Source of the DNA: Cyclobacteriaceae bacterium
GTDB taxonomy: Bacteria > Bacteroidota > Bacteroidia > Cytophagales > Cyclobacteriaceae
Direction of reading: 5' to 3'
NCBI GenBank assembly: GCA_030589835.1
Contig: JAUUZS010000231.1
Coordinates: forward strand, 1 to 6,829
Length of the DNA: 6,829 bases
A program made the position numbers and the translations under genes. The notes beneath the pieces are model-generated. The model ran no database searches. It saw only the letters and a program-made list of their open reading frames with translations, and was not told the origin of the DNA. Positions 1 to 5,719 of the stretch are shown here, piece after piece (positions within the stretch are counted from its first letter, which is position 1; every line of letters begins with the position of its first letter).

Positions 1-60
1 AACTCAAGTGTCTGAGCTAGAAAGTTCGAGTTCAAGCCTGCCTGTCCGGTAGGCAGGGCT
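1..60. repeat. Paired stem-loops, probable dispersed palindromic repeat
   Basis: Two adjacent inverted repeats occupy the left edge. The first pairs AACTCAA (1-7) with TTCGAGTT (25-32), leaving C27 bulged. The second pairs CCTGCCT (37-43) with AGGCAGG (51-57) around GTCCGGT, which is itself partly self-complementary, so this 21-bp element is close to a full palindrome. CCTGCC...GGCAGG palindromes of this kind recur in intergenic DNA of Bacteroidota genomes (general knowledge, not searched here). No T-run follows, so it is not a standard intrinsic terminator. The window edge may cut the element. Confidence 0.5.
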
Positions 61-61
61 T

Positions 62-271
62 GTGAAATCCGAAAAATGTGAGTTTACGTTTGTAAATGAT
101 CATTTTGAGGATGAACATAACGCAGAAATCGGACTTTATAGACAGACACTATTTAGCTGGCACACTTTCGAATATGATAATTTGTATTGTAATGACATCG
201 AAAGGCATCCTTTGTATTTGATATCACACGCACAATATTTCAAGAGCAGTATTATTGCAAAAAAAAATTGA
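62..271 (+). CDS. Doubtful small ORF, unrecognised 69-aa product
   Basis: A GTG-started open frame begins four bases after the palindromic repeat and stops 6 bp before the methyltransferase. I recognise no family, motif, signal peptide or membrane segment in the product, which is polar and rich in H, Y, F, D and E. There is no ATG start near the 5' end and no ribosome binding site. The small gap to the next gene is the only argument for a real gene. It is more likely untranslated leader, or the eroded remainder of a gene, than an expressed protein. Confidence 0.12.
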   Translation: MKSEKCEFTFVNDHFEDEHNAEIGLYRQTLFSWHTFEYDNLYCNDIERHPLYLISHAQYFKSSIIAKKN

Positions 272-277
272 TTACGC

Positions 278-910
278 ATGATCTTCAGCAAAAACCCTCA
301 CAAAAGAGCAAAAAGTATATTCAACCTCATCGCTCCAATTTACAGCTCCCTGGATCGCCATGTAAAAAAAGGTTTTAAGAGCGCCATACACAATGTATCG
401 AGTGAAATAAATTTGGAAGGGAAAAACGTATTGGATATCGGTACCGGCCCGGGTGCCTGGGCGGCGCTATTTAAGGAAAACGGCGCGGCACATGTCCATG
501 GTGTTGACTTTGCAAAAAAAATGATACACCAGGCAAATGAACGCTATAAAAATGCGATCACCTTCAGCGTAGGTAATGCTGAAAATTTGTCAGAATTCGA
601 GGATGATTCATTCGATATTGTTACGGCCTCATTCGTCTTGCATGGCGTCAAGGAAGATACACGCAGAATAATGCTGAAGGAAATGAAAAGGGTGTCAAAA
701 GAATATGTGGTGATTAATGATTATTATGGACACACACCCGCCTTTGCCCGCTTTTTGGAATATCTCGAAAAAAGTGACTACCGACATTTCAAAGCAAACT
801 TCCTGAATGAATTAGACGATCAATTCACTCATGTAAAACGAATTGAGGCCTCGTTGGGAACATCGGTTTACTTCGCTTCCGACAACTCACAATTTGCTCA
901 TAATTCATAA
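278..910 (+). CDS. Class I SAM-dependent methyltransferase
   Basis: This 210-aa protein has the Rossmann-type methyltransferase fold. Motif I is VLDIGTGPGAW (about residues 51-61), the SAM-binding glycine loop. The acidic residue that binds the ribose of SAM is D77 in HGVDFAKKM. The GNAENL segment near 99-104 fits motif II, and SFDIVTASFVLHGV (101-114) fits the motif III/IV strand. The N-terminal FNLIAPIYSSLDR stretch resembles UbiE/Coq5-like and other small-molecule methyltransferases, whose substrates cannot be read from sequence. Length is normal for a single-domain enzyme. The ATG at 278 is the first in frame after a stop at 269-271. No Shine-Dalgarno site is visible, as is common in Bacteroidota. 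The protein should be cytosolic. It is separated from the redox genes downstream by 211 bp with inverted repeats, so it is probably a separate transcription unit and its link to them is unproven. Confidence 0.85.
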   Translation: MIFSKNPHKRAKSIFNLIAPIYSSLDRHVKKGFKSAIHNVSSEINLEGKNVLDIGTGPGAWAALFKENGAAHVHGVDFAKKMIHQANERYKNAITFSVGNAENLSEFEDDSFDIVTASFVLHGVKEDTRRIMLKEMKRVSKEYVVINDYYGHTPAFARFLEYLEKSDYRHFKANFLNELDDQFTHVKRIEASLGTSVYFASDNSQFAHNS

Positions 911-936
911 AAAACATCCTATGCTGGTTTTACGGT

Positions 937-948
937 CATCATTTGATG
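937..948. repeat. Small hairpin CATCA-TT-TGATG
   Basis: CATCA (937-941) and TGATG (944-948) are perfect complements around a 2-nt centre, 27 bp after the methyltransferase stop. As RNA a 2-nt loop is too tight to close fully, so this is better read as a DNA palindrome. It shares base 948 with the next inverted repeat. On its own it could be chance. Confidence 0.25.
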
Positions 949-977
949 CCCTGTTTTATAGCTATAAACGCAAGGGC
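948..977. repeat. Palindrome-centred stem-loop after the methyltransferase
   Basis: The core TTTATAGCTATAAA (955-968) is a perfect 14-bp palindrome. It is flanked by complementary arms GCCCT (948-952) and AGGGC (973-977), separated from the core by an asymmetric internal loop. It could act as an operator for a dimeric regulator or fold into a hairpin at the end of the methyltransferase transcript. TTTT occurs at 983-986, but it is not directly adjacent to the stem, so termination is uncertain. Confidence 0.4.
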
Positions 978-1000
978 GCTGACTTTTATGTGTTTGCACC

Positions 1001-1052
1001 TGACATATGGTAGAATTATTCCTGCCATAATTCAGTTATTTACCATATATCA
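1001..1052. repeat. Long bulged inverted repeat
   Basis: ATATGGTA followed by GAATTAT (1005-1019) pairs with ATAATTC (1027-1033) and TACCATAT (1041-1048). This gives 15 perfect pairs around the 7-nt loop TCCTGCC, with one 7-nt bulge (AGTTATT, 1034-1040) on the 3' side. Beyond one mismatch, TGA (1001-1003) pairs with TCA (1050-1052). It ends 14 bp before the -33 box of the predicted promoter for the next gene, so it lies upstream of that transcript. It may be an upstream regulator site, the 3' end structure of the methyltransferase mRNA, or a small palindromic repeat element. No T-run follows it. Confidence 0.6.
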
Positions 1053-1066
1053 TTCAACCTGTTCTA

Positions 1067-1098
1067 ATTGCACATTCTTGTTCCTGGTAATAGTTTTG
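1067..1098 (+). promoter_or_regulatory. Bacteroidota-type promoter for the FeMo-Co-binding-family gene
   Basis: TAGTTTTG (1091-1098) matches the -7 consensus TAnnTTTG exactly. ATTG (1067-1070) sits 20 nt upstream, close to the -33 TTTG box, and the spacing agrees with that known for the primary sigma factor of this phylum. Transcription would start near 1105, giving a short leader before the ATG at 1122. Confidence 0.55.
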
Positions 1099-1121
1099 CA
1101 TAAATATTAAAATCTAAAGCA

Positions 1122-1466
1122 ATGAACAAGATCGGCATTCCCATTGAAGGAGATTTTCTGAGTAAGGAGTTTAATGCAAGCACTTCGTACCATATCTATG
1201 AAATTGATGAAAATGATAAGGTTAGAGGTATAATAGAAATTCCTTCACAAAAAAAAACGAGCGATTTTACCTTGCTGGCATCACAGTATGAAATTACGGA
1301 TCTGATTGTTCATAGCATCGACAGGAAATCTATAAATTACTTTACAGAAACAAAAATCAATTTATTTATAGGTGTTGACATCAATACCCCTGGCCAGCTT
1401 ATTGAAGAATATTTGAAGGGTTCATTAAAATCAAATACGCTCAGCATTTCAAAAATTGCTCACTAA
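1122..1466 (+). CDS. Dinitrogenase iron-molybdenum cofactor binding family protein
   Basis: This 114-aa protein matches the compact alpha/beta fold of the Nitro_FeMo-Co family (Pfam PF02579; NifX, NafY and the C-terminal part of NifB). The N-terminal strand MNKIGIPIEGDFLSKEFNAS corresponds to the family's IAIP...G..s..FG start. YHIYEIDENDKV is the second strand pair. The block from about residue 58 to 103 (ITDLIVHSI, INLFIGVD, then EEYLKGSL) matches the typical end of the domain. Some family members bind FeMo-co or its precursors, but many stand-alone members occur in organisms without nitrogenase and have unknown roles. The glycine/histidine-rich loop often seen in the middle is replaced by SQKKTSDF, and there is no cysteine, so metal binding is doubtful. 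No nif gene is in the window. It has its own promoter and is followed by a small terminator, so it may be monocistronic. Confidence 0.75.
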   Translation: MNKIGIPIEGDFLSKEFNASTSYHIYEIDENDKVRGIIEIPSQKKTSDFTLLASQYEITDLIVHSIDRKSINYFTETKINLFIGVDINTPGQLIEEYLKGSLKSNTLSISKIAH

Positions 1467-1472
1467 GAGCCT

Positions 1473-1495
1473 GCTCAAACATAAATTGAGCTTTT
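1473..1495 (+). terminator. Small intrinsic terminator
   Basis: GCTCAA (1473-1478) and TTGAGC (1486-1491) form a perfect 6-bp stem with a 7-nt loop, followed at once by TTTT (1492-1495). It begins 6 bp after the stop codon at 1464-1466. The stem is short and only half G/C, so termination may be partial and some read-through into the downstream cluster is possible. Confidence 0.5.
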
Positions 1496-1517
1496 ACATA
1501 AAAAAATGATTATAACA

Positions 1518-1525
1518 TAATTTAG
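1518..1525 (+). promoter_or_regulatory. Possible -7 element before the flavoenzyme gene
   Basis: TAATTTAG differs at one position from TAnnTTTG. It follows the terminator, where a promoter for the four-gene cluster would be expected. It lies only 7 bp from the ATG at 1533, so transcripts would be nearly leaderless, and no convincing -33 box is visible. Chance in AT-rich DNA is a real alternative. Confidence 0.2.
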
Positions 1526-1532
1526 ATATACG

Positions 1533-2702
1533 ATGCAACATATACTAGTCTTAGGTGGAGGATTTGCAGGTGTGGAAGCTGCGATTAAACTGAAAGAAAA
1601 AGGATATCACGTGACATTGGTATCCGATAGGGATTATTTGTTTATTTATCCTATCTCGATTTGGGTACCGGTAAAAGGAGTGAGTTTTGATGATTGCAAA
1701 TTAAGCCTGGCAAAGCTGCAGCAAAAACACGGGTTTGATCTTATCATAGATAAGGTTGAAAAAATAGATGTAGTCAAGCGAAGCATTAAACTCACTAATC
1801 ATGAGTTGACTTATGATTATCTATTCATTTCGCTGGGAATGAATAAAATAAAATATAAAGGTGCGGAAAATACCTTATCAATATGTGGCTCTCCAGAACA
1901 ATCCGTAGCAATAGGAGAAGAGCTGGATAATCTGATCACTAAAGGAGAAGGGAAAATTGCCGTTGGGTTTAGTGGAAATCCCAAAGACTCTACAGGTTCA
2001 GTAGTCAGAGGCGGGCCGGCTTTCGAGCTCCTTTTTAACATCAGCACATACTTGAAGAAAAAAGGAGTACTCAATTCATTTGAGCTCAACTTTTTTGCGC
2101 CAATGGCCAAACCCGGAGTCAGAATGGGTTTAAAAGCCTATAATAAATTAGATACGTTTCTTGATCATTTTAAAATCCGTAAGCATGTCGGGAAAAAAAT
2201 TACGGGATTCTCTAAAGGTGAAATACATTTTGAAGGGGATAAAAATTTAAAGAGTGATCTGACCATTTTTATAGCCGGGGGGGCAGGGCAAGCATTATTC
2301 GAGGATTCGGGATTGCCGCTCAACGAAGCCGGATTTATAAAAACATTACCGACCTGCCAGGTAGAAGGATATCCTGATGTATTTGCCATAGGGGATGCGG
2401 CACACATCCTTGGACCCGCATGGGCAGCAAAACAAGGTCATATAGCAGAGATCATGGCGGATGTGGCGAGTTATAATGTTCACCATCAGATCATTGGATC
2501 AGGAAAATCAAAAAGTTATGTCGATAAGGTAAGCATAATTTGTGTCATGGACACTGGAAATGGGGCAGCATATGTATCCCGTACGACAAAAAAAGAAACC
2601 ATGTTCATGCTCCCTATCGTAGGACATTGGTTAAAGAAGGCTTGGGGAATGTACTTTATCAATTCAAAATTGAAACGCATTCCCAGGATACCGGGATTGT
2701 AA
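1533..2702 (+). CDS. FAD-dependent oxidoreductase, sulfide:quinone reductase-like
   Basis: This 389-aa flavoprotein belongs to the two-dinucleotide-binding-domain family that includes sulfide:quinone reductase (SQR), flavocytochrome c sulfide dehydrogenase and type II NADH dehydrogenase. The FAD-binding GGGFAG loop is at 8-13 and the second FAD contact, DVFAIGDAA, at 282-290. The segment HILGPAWAAKQG (291-302) and the tail with YFINSKLKRIPRIPGL are typical of SQR-like membrane-associated enzymes, in which the C-terminus contacts the membrane and quinone. Cysteines are at 55, 118, 275 and 337. C118 and C337 (in ICVMDTGNGAA) are spaced like the first and third redox cysteines of SQR. No cysteine occurs near 145-165, where the middle one would be expected (GFSGNPKDSTGSVVRGG). 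The likely role is oxidation of a sulfur compound or NAD(P)H with transfer of electrons to quinone; the substrate is uncertain. It opens a tight cluster with rhodanese, DUF1847 and thioredoxin genes. Confidence 0.82.
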   Translation: MQHILVLGGGFAGVEAAIKLKEKGYHVTLVSDRDYLFIYPISIWVPVKGVSFDDCKLSLAKLQQKHGFDLIIDKVEKIDVVKRSIKLTNHELTYDYLFISLGMNKIKYKGAENTLSICGSPEQSVAIGEELDNLITKGEGKIAVGFSGNPKDSTGSVVRGGPAFELLFNISTYLKKKGVLNSFELNFFAPMAKPGVRMGLKAYNKLDTFLDHFKIRKHVGKKITGFSKGEIHFEGDKNLKSDLTIFIAGGAGQALFEDSGLPLNEAGFIKTLPTCQVEGYPDVFAIGDAAHILGPAWAAKQGHIAEIMADVASYNVHHQIIGSGKSKSYVDKVSIICVMDTGNGAAYVSRTTKKETMFMLPIVGHWLKKAWGMYFINSKLKRIPRIPGL

Positions 2703-2725
2703 AATAGCGAATAAAATTAAGTATC

Positions 2726-3115
2726 ATGATAGAAAGAGCAGATTCGTTTCTTAAAACCCTTGATCGGAAATTCAGGATGATAAACCGCACGGACTTATTG
2801 GCTAAGATCGAAGACGGGGATTCTGAAAAACCAATCGTGATCGATTTTAGAGATAAAGAGGCTTTTGGGAAAAGCAGGATTAAAAACAGCTTAAATATTG
2901 ATATTAAGGAATTGTCGGAAGAGCTTAAAAACATTGACAAAAACAAAGATATCATTGCGGTTTGCAATGGAAGTATTCAATCGGCCTATGCGATTTACTA
3001 TCTGTATTTAGCGGGGTTTGAGAAGGTGTATAATCTCTCTGGAGGATTCTCCGGCTGTTTAAAAAATAATTACTCTTTAATAGAATATTTTGAGGAGATA
3101 AATAGTGAAAATTAA
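2726..3115 (+). CDS. Single-domain rhodanese (sulfurtransferase)
   Basis: This 129-aa protein has one rhodanese domain. IVIDFRDKEAFGKSRIKNSLNI (about 37-58) is the characteristic D-R-...-F..GHI-A-N segment. IIAVCNGSIQSAYAIYYLYLAGF (76-98) is the active-site strand, loop and helix, and KVYNLSGGF follows. C80 is the cysteine that would carry the persulfide, in a loop C80-N-G-S-I-Q-S86 of the usual six-residue size. The arginines common in thiosulfate-using rhodaneses (CRxGxRS) are replaced by N and Q, so the donor may be a protein or thiol persulfide. The N-terminal 17 residues precede the domain; M18 is an alternative start, but the ATG at 2726 gives the smaller gap (23 bp) to the flavoenzyme gene. 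No export signal is visible, so it should be cytosolic, able to accept sulfane sulfur from the neighbouring flavoenzyme. Confidence 0.85.
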   Translation: MIERADSFLKTLDRKFRMINRTDLLAKIEDGDSEKPIVIDFRDKEAFGKSRIKNSLNIDIKELSEELKNIDKNKDIIAVCNGSIQSAYAIYYLYLAGFEKVYNLSGGFSGCLKNNYSLIEYFEEINSEN

Positions 3116-3133
3116 AAATATATTATCGGAATA

Positions 3134-3613
3134 ATGGAAAACAAAGACTACACAGTACTTTATAGCGCAGAGGATAAAGAGGTAATGAAGGTTGCAGAAG
3201 ATTCTCTAAACCCAAAGGTTGACCGGGTAGATGAAATTATCGCCTATTGTAAAGAAGCAGGAATAAAAAAAATCGGGATCGCCAATTGCATTTCTTTTAA
3301 CAAACAGACCGAAAGGCTTAAAAATGTGTTTAGGGAAAATGGATTAGAAGTTGAAAGTGCACATTGCAAATTAGGTCGGGTAAAATTCAATGAACTCCTA
3401 CCCGGATATAAGGGCACTTCCTGCAATCCTGCCGGCCAGGCAGAATTTCTTGATGAAAATGATACCGAGCTAAATATTATGCTGGGACTATGCCTGGGGC
3501 ATGATATGATCTTCAATTCAAAATCTAAAGCCCCGGTTACCCCGCTTGTAATCAAAGACAGAAAACATAAGCATAATCCATTGGAATCCCTCAAAGTAGA
3601 ACGGAATAACTAA
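3134..3613 (+). CDS. DUF1847 protein lacking the N-terminal cysteine cluster
   Basis: This 159-aa protein matches DUF1847 (Pfam PF08901), a family of unknown function with presumed metal binding. Conserved blocks visible here are RVDEIIAYCKEAGIKKIGIANCISF (31-55), GLEVESAHCKLGRV (70-83), SCNPAGQAEFLDENDTELNIMLGLC (96-120), GHDMIF, then APVTPLVIKDRKHKHNP. Cysteines at 39, 52, 78, 97 and 120 include those in the family's CK, CNP and GLCxGHD motifs. As I recall the family, full members begin with a four-cysteine CAxC...C...CP cluster about 40 residues upstream. That part is absent: the protein starts just before the second block, and the upstream frame is closed by the rhodanese stop (3113-3115). 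It lies 18 bp after the rhodanese gene and 7 bp before the thioredoxin gene, which suggests a shared transcript and a role in sulfur or thiol chemistry. Confidence 0.78.
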   Translation: MENKDYTVLYSAEDKEVMKVAEDSLNPKVDRVDEIIAYCKEAGIKKIGIANCISFNKQTERLKNVFRENGLEVESAHCKLGRVKFNELLPGYKGTSCNPAGQAEFLDENDTELNIMLGLCLGHDMIFNSKSKAPVTPLVIKDRKHKHNPLESLKVERNN

Positions 3614-3620
3614 AAATACT

Positions 3621-4049
3621 ATGTCCACAACAGCAATCATCGTTTTGGCTTTTCTTGCAATTATTATATTGTATATCGCCTACAATTATAAAAAAATGAA
3701 GAACACGCCAGATGTTCCAGAAAGTGCGAATATAAAAACCCTTAACAATAAGAATTTTAAACCTCAAATAAAGTCAGGGATTGTATTGGTGGATTTTTGG
3801 GCCCCGTGGTGCGGCCCCTGCAAAATGATGACTCCCGTACTGAATGATGTTGCTGAAACTGAAAGCGATAAGGTGACCATTGGCAAAGTCAATGTCGATA
3901 ATCAGCAGCAGTTGGCTCAAAAATTCAAAATACGCAATATCCCTACCTTAGTTTTGTTTAACAACGGGAAAGAGGTAAATCGATATATGGGCGTAAAATC
4001 AAAAAAATTCCTGATAAAAGAAGTAGATCACTTGTTATCAAATCAATAG
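3621..4049 (+). CDS. Membrane-anchored thioredoxin
   Basis: This 142-aa protein has an N-terminal hydrophobic helix (about residues 4-21) followed by a positive YNYKKMKN patch, then a complete thioredoxin domain. The active site W63-C64-G65-P66-C67 is the classical WCGPC, and NIPTL contains the cis-proline P108. VLVDFWAPWCGPCK and GKVNVDNQQ are typical of cytosolic thioredoxins. The N-terminus before the helix has no charge and lysines follow it, so by the positive-inside rule the domain should face the cytoplasm. There is no lipobox or signal peptidase site. It would reduce disulfides or persulfides on partners at the inner face of the membrane; the adjacent flavoenzyme and rhodanese are obvious candidates. 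It is the last gene of the cluster, 7 bp after DUF1847, with no strong terminator after it. Confidence 0.88.
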   Translation: MSTTAIIVLAFLAIIILYIAYNYKKMKNTPDVPESANIKTLNNKNFKPQIKSGIVLVDFWAPWCGPCKMMTPVLNDVAETESDKVTIGKVNVDNQQQLAQKFKIRNIPTLVLFNNGKEVNRYMGVKSKKFLIKEVDHLLSNQ

Positions 4050-4531
4050 CTGATATCTGCTCATTAAAAAATAAAGCAAATCAAAGCTCTAATCTGTCTG
4101 ATTTGTGGGAGAATAGGAGTTCTACTCTGCACTGTTATTAAAATTAATGTAGCGCCAAGCTGAATTAGTTAATGCATTTCTGATCTCAATAGTTCAGCCA
4201 AACTCGCATACCTAACTCGCAAGCCAACTTCCCTTTTCTATTTTTCCAGTATTTCCATTTTCCACGAATCCAATATTTCATTTTTCTTTTTTCCACCATT
4301 CCATTTTCCCTTTTCCATTCTTCCACTATTCCCATTTCCCACCATTCTATTTTCCACCATTCTATTTTCCACCATTCCATTCTTCCATTTTCCCTTTCTC
4401 CTTTCACCTTTTTACTTTCACCCTTCACCTTTTCCCTTATTCCTATATTCCATTATTTATTCCTACATTTTGAAGGCTTATTTTTCGGAGTGGAATAATC
4501 TTTTTATTTTTAGCAAAACCAAAACCTAAAA
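4050..4531. other. 482-bp intergenic region without a gene
   Basis: The first 175 bp are ordinary AT-rich spacer. They contain a 7-bp inverted repeat (CAAATCA at 4077-4083, TGATTTG at 4099-4105) without a following T-run, and a direct repeat AACTCGCA (4201-4208 and 4214-4221). From about 4227 to 4455 the DNA becomes almost purine-free on the + strand (separate entry). The last 75 bp lead to the dehydrogenase gene and carry only weak promoter-like matches (TATTTTTA at 4505-4512). The minus-strand open frame across the tract encodes a low-complexity W/K/E/M-rich string and is not a credible gene. Confidence 0.7.
4227..4455. repeat. Pyrimidine-rich low-complexity tract with 15-bp tandem units
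   Basis: The + strand is built mostly of C and T with the motif TTCCA or ACCATT repeated at irregular spacing. Two exact adjacent copies of ACCATTCTATTTTCC occur at 4341-4355 and 4356-4370, with a partial third copy from 4371. Degenerate units lie at 4295-4310 and 4325-4340. This pattern suggests expansion by replication slippage or unequal recombination, followed by decay. The strand asymmetry could favour a triplex or unusual DNA structure, but nothing in the sequence shows a function. Confidence 0.8.
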
Positions 4532-5719
4532 ATGAAAAATGTTATAGAAGCATATCAGCATATCCATCCGTATCGCAAGTCCCATTTATACATCCTCTTT
4601 TTACTGCTGGGAAGCTTTTTATTATTTAGCACATGCAGTTCGCCAGATCAGGAACACCTAAATTGGGAAGTTTACAGTGGAGATAGCAAAGGCACTAAAT
4701 ATTCTGCCTTAAATCAGATCAATAAAAAAAATGTAAAGAACCTACAGCTCGCCTGGACGTACAACACTGGCGATATGAGGAAATCCCCACGGACAACGAT
4801 TGAATGCAATCCGATCATCGTTGGGAGCAAAATGTTCATCACTTCCCCCGGCTTAAAAGTAGTTGCACTTGATGCGGCAAGTGGTGATGAGCTTTGGAAA
4901 TTTGATCCTTATGACGGCGAAAGCGCATCCGGCGTAAACAGGGGTGTGACCTATTGGTCTGACGGAATGCAGGAGCGCTTATTTTATGTGGCCGGATCAT
5001 ATTTGTATTGCCTAAATCCCAAATATGGAACCCTGATTGAGTCTTTCGCTGATTCCGGGCGCGTTGATCTGTATGAAGGGCTTGGAAGGGATGTAGGTTT
5101 TTTGTGGGTGACGGCTGCAACTCCGGGTATCATTTATAAGGATTTGATTGTATTGGGTTCTACGCTGAGTGAAGGGCCATCCCCTGCAGCTCCCGGGCAT
5201 ATCAGGGCATACAATGTGAAAACCGGTGAGATGGAATGGATTTTTCATACGATCCCACACCCCGGTGAGTTTGGTTATGAGACTTGGCCACCTGATGCCT
5301 GGAAACGTGCGGGTGGAGCGAATTCGTGGGGCGGATTTACCGTCGATCATGAACGGGGTATTGTTTTCTGTGGCACGGGGTCTCCCACCTATGACCATTG
5401 GGGTGGCGACCGCCCAGGTCAAAATTTGTTTGGGAATTGCATCCTGGCACTCAATGCTGAAACCGGGGAACGTATTTGGCATTACCAGGTGGTGCATCAC
5501 GACCTTTGGGATTATGACATCCCTTGTCAGCCAAACCTTGTCACCATTCGTAAAGACGGAAAAACAATTGACGCTGTGGCGCAGCCAACTAAAATGGGAC
5601 ACCTTTTTATTTTGGACAGGGAAACGGGCGAACCGATATTCCCCATTGAAGAACGGCCTGTTCCTCAATCTGATATCCCCGGTGAAGAAACCTGGACAAC
5701 ACAGCCTTTTCCACAATAA
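4532..5719 (+). CDS. N-terminal half of the PQQ dehydrogenase (lipoprotein, propeller)
   Basis: This is the 395-aa product expected if translation ends at the first stop. A basic region (HPYRKSH) and hydrophobic stretch (19-33) end in LLFSTC, so C35 is the likely lipidated cysteine, although F and T at -3 and -1 make the lipobox imperfect. A long 18-residue N-region precedes the hydrophobic part. Propeller motifs include AWTYNTGD (74-81), ALDAASGDELWKFDP (112-126), AYNVKTGEMEWIFHT (226-240), ALNAETGERIWHYQ (306-319) and the PQQ-site-like VHHDLWDYDIPCQPN (321-335). The blades needed to close the propeller and the heme domain are missing, so this half alone is unlikely to be active. The ATG at 4532 is the only reasonable start; no ribosome binding site is seen. 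Confidence 0.6.
   Translation: MKNVIEAYQHIHPYRKSHLYILFLLLGSFLLFSTCSSPDQEHLNWEVYSGDSKGTKYSALNQINKKNVKNLQLAWTYNTGDMRKSPRTTIECNPIIVGSKMFITSPGLKVVALDAASGDELWKFDPYDGESASGVNRGVTYWSDGMQERLFYVAGSYLYCLNPKYGTLIESFADSGRVDLYEGLGRDVGFLWVTAATPGIIYKDLIVLGSTLSEGPSPAAPGHIRAYNVKTGEMEWIFHTIPHPGEFGYETWPPDAWKRAGGANSWGGFTVDHERGIVFCGTGSPTYDHWGGDRPGQNLFGNCILALNAETGERIWHYQVVHHDLWDYDIPCQPNLVTIRKDGKTIDAVAQPTKMGHLFILDRETGEPIFPIEERPVPQSDIPGEETWTTQPFPQ

Noticed and set aside
1..60. Possible tRNA 3' end (GTTCGAGTT looks like a T-loop)
   Set aside because: No acceptor stem, CCA end or D/anticodon arms can be fitted, and the inverted repeats explain the sequence better.
2659..2967. Minus-strand 102-codon open frame overlapping the flavoenzyme and rhodanese genes
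   Set aside because: It is antisense to two recognised genes and has no motif of its own.
3113..3136. Possible rhodanese-DUF1847 fusion by stop read-through
   Set aside because: Both genes are in the same frame with one TAA and no other stop between them, but a normal ATG follows and nothing suggests recoding; one in three neighbours share a frame by chance.
4077..4105. 7-bp inverted repeat after the thioredoxin gene as a terminator
   Set aside because: The 15-nt loop is large, the stem is AT-rich and TGGGAG follows instead of a T-run.
4186..4428. Minus-strand 80-codon open frame rich in W, K, E and M
   Set aside because: It is a translation of the low-complexity pyrimidine tract; the repeats follow the DNA unit and not a protein pattern.
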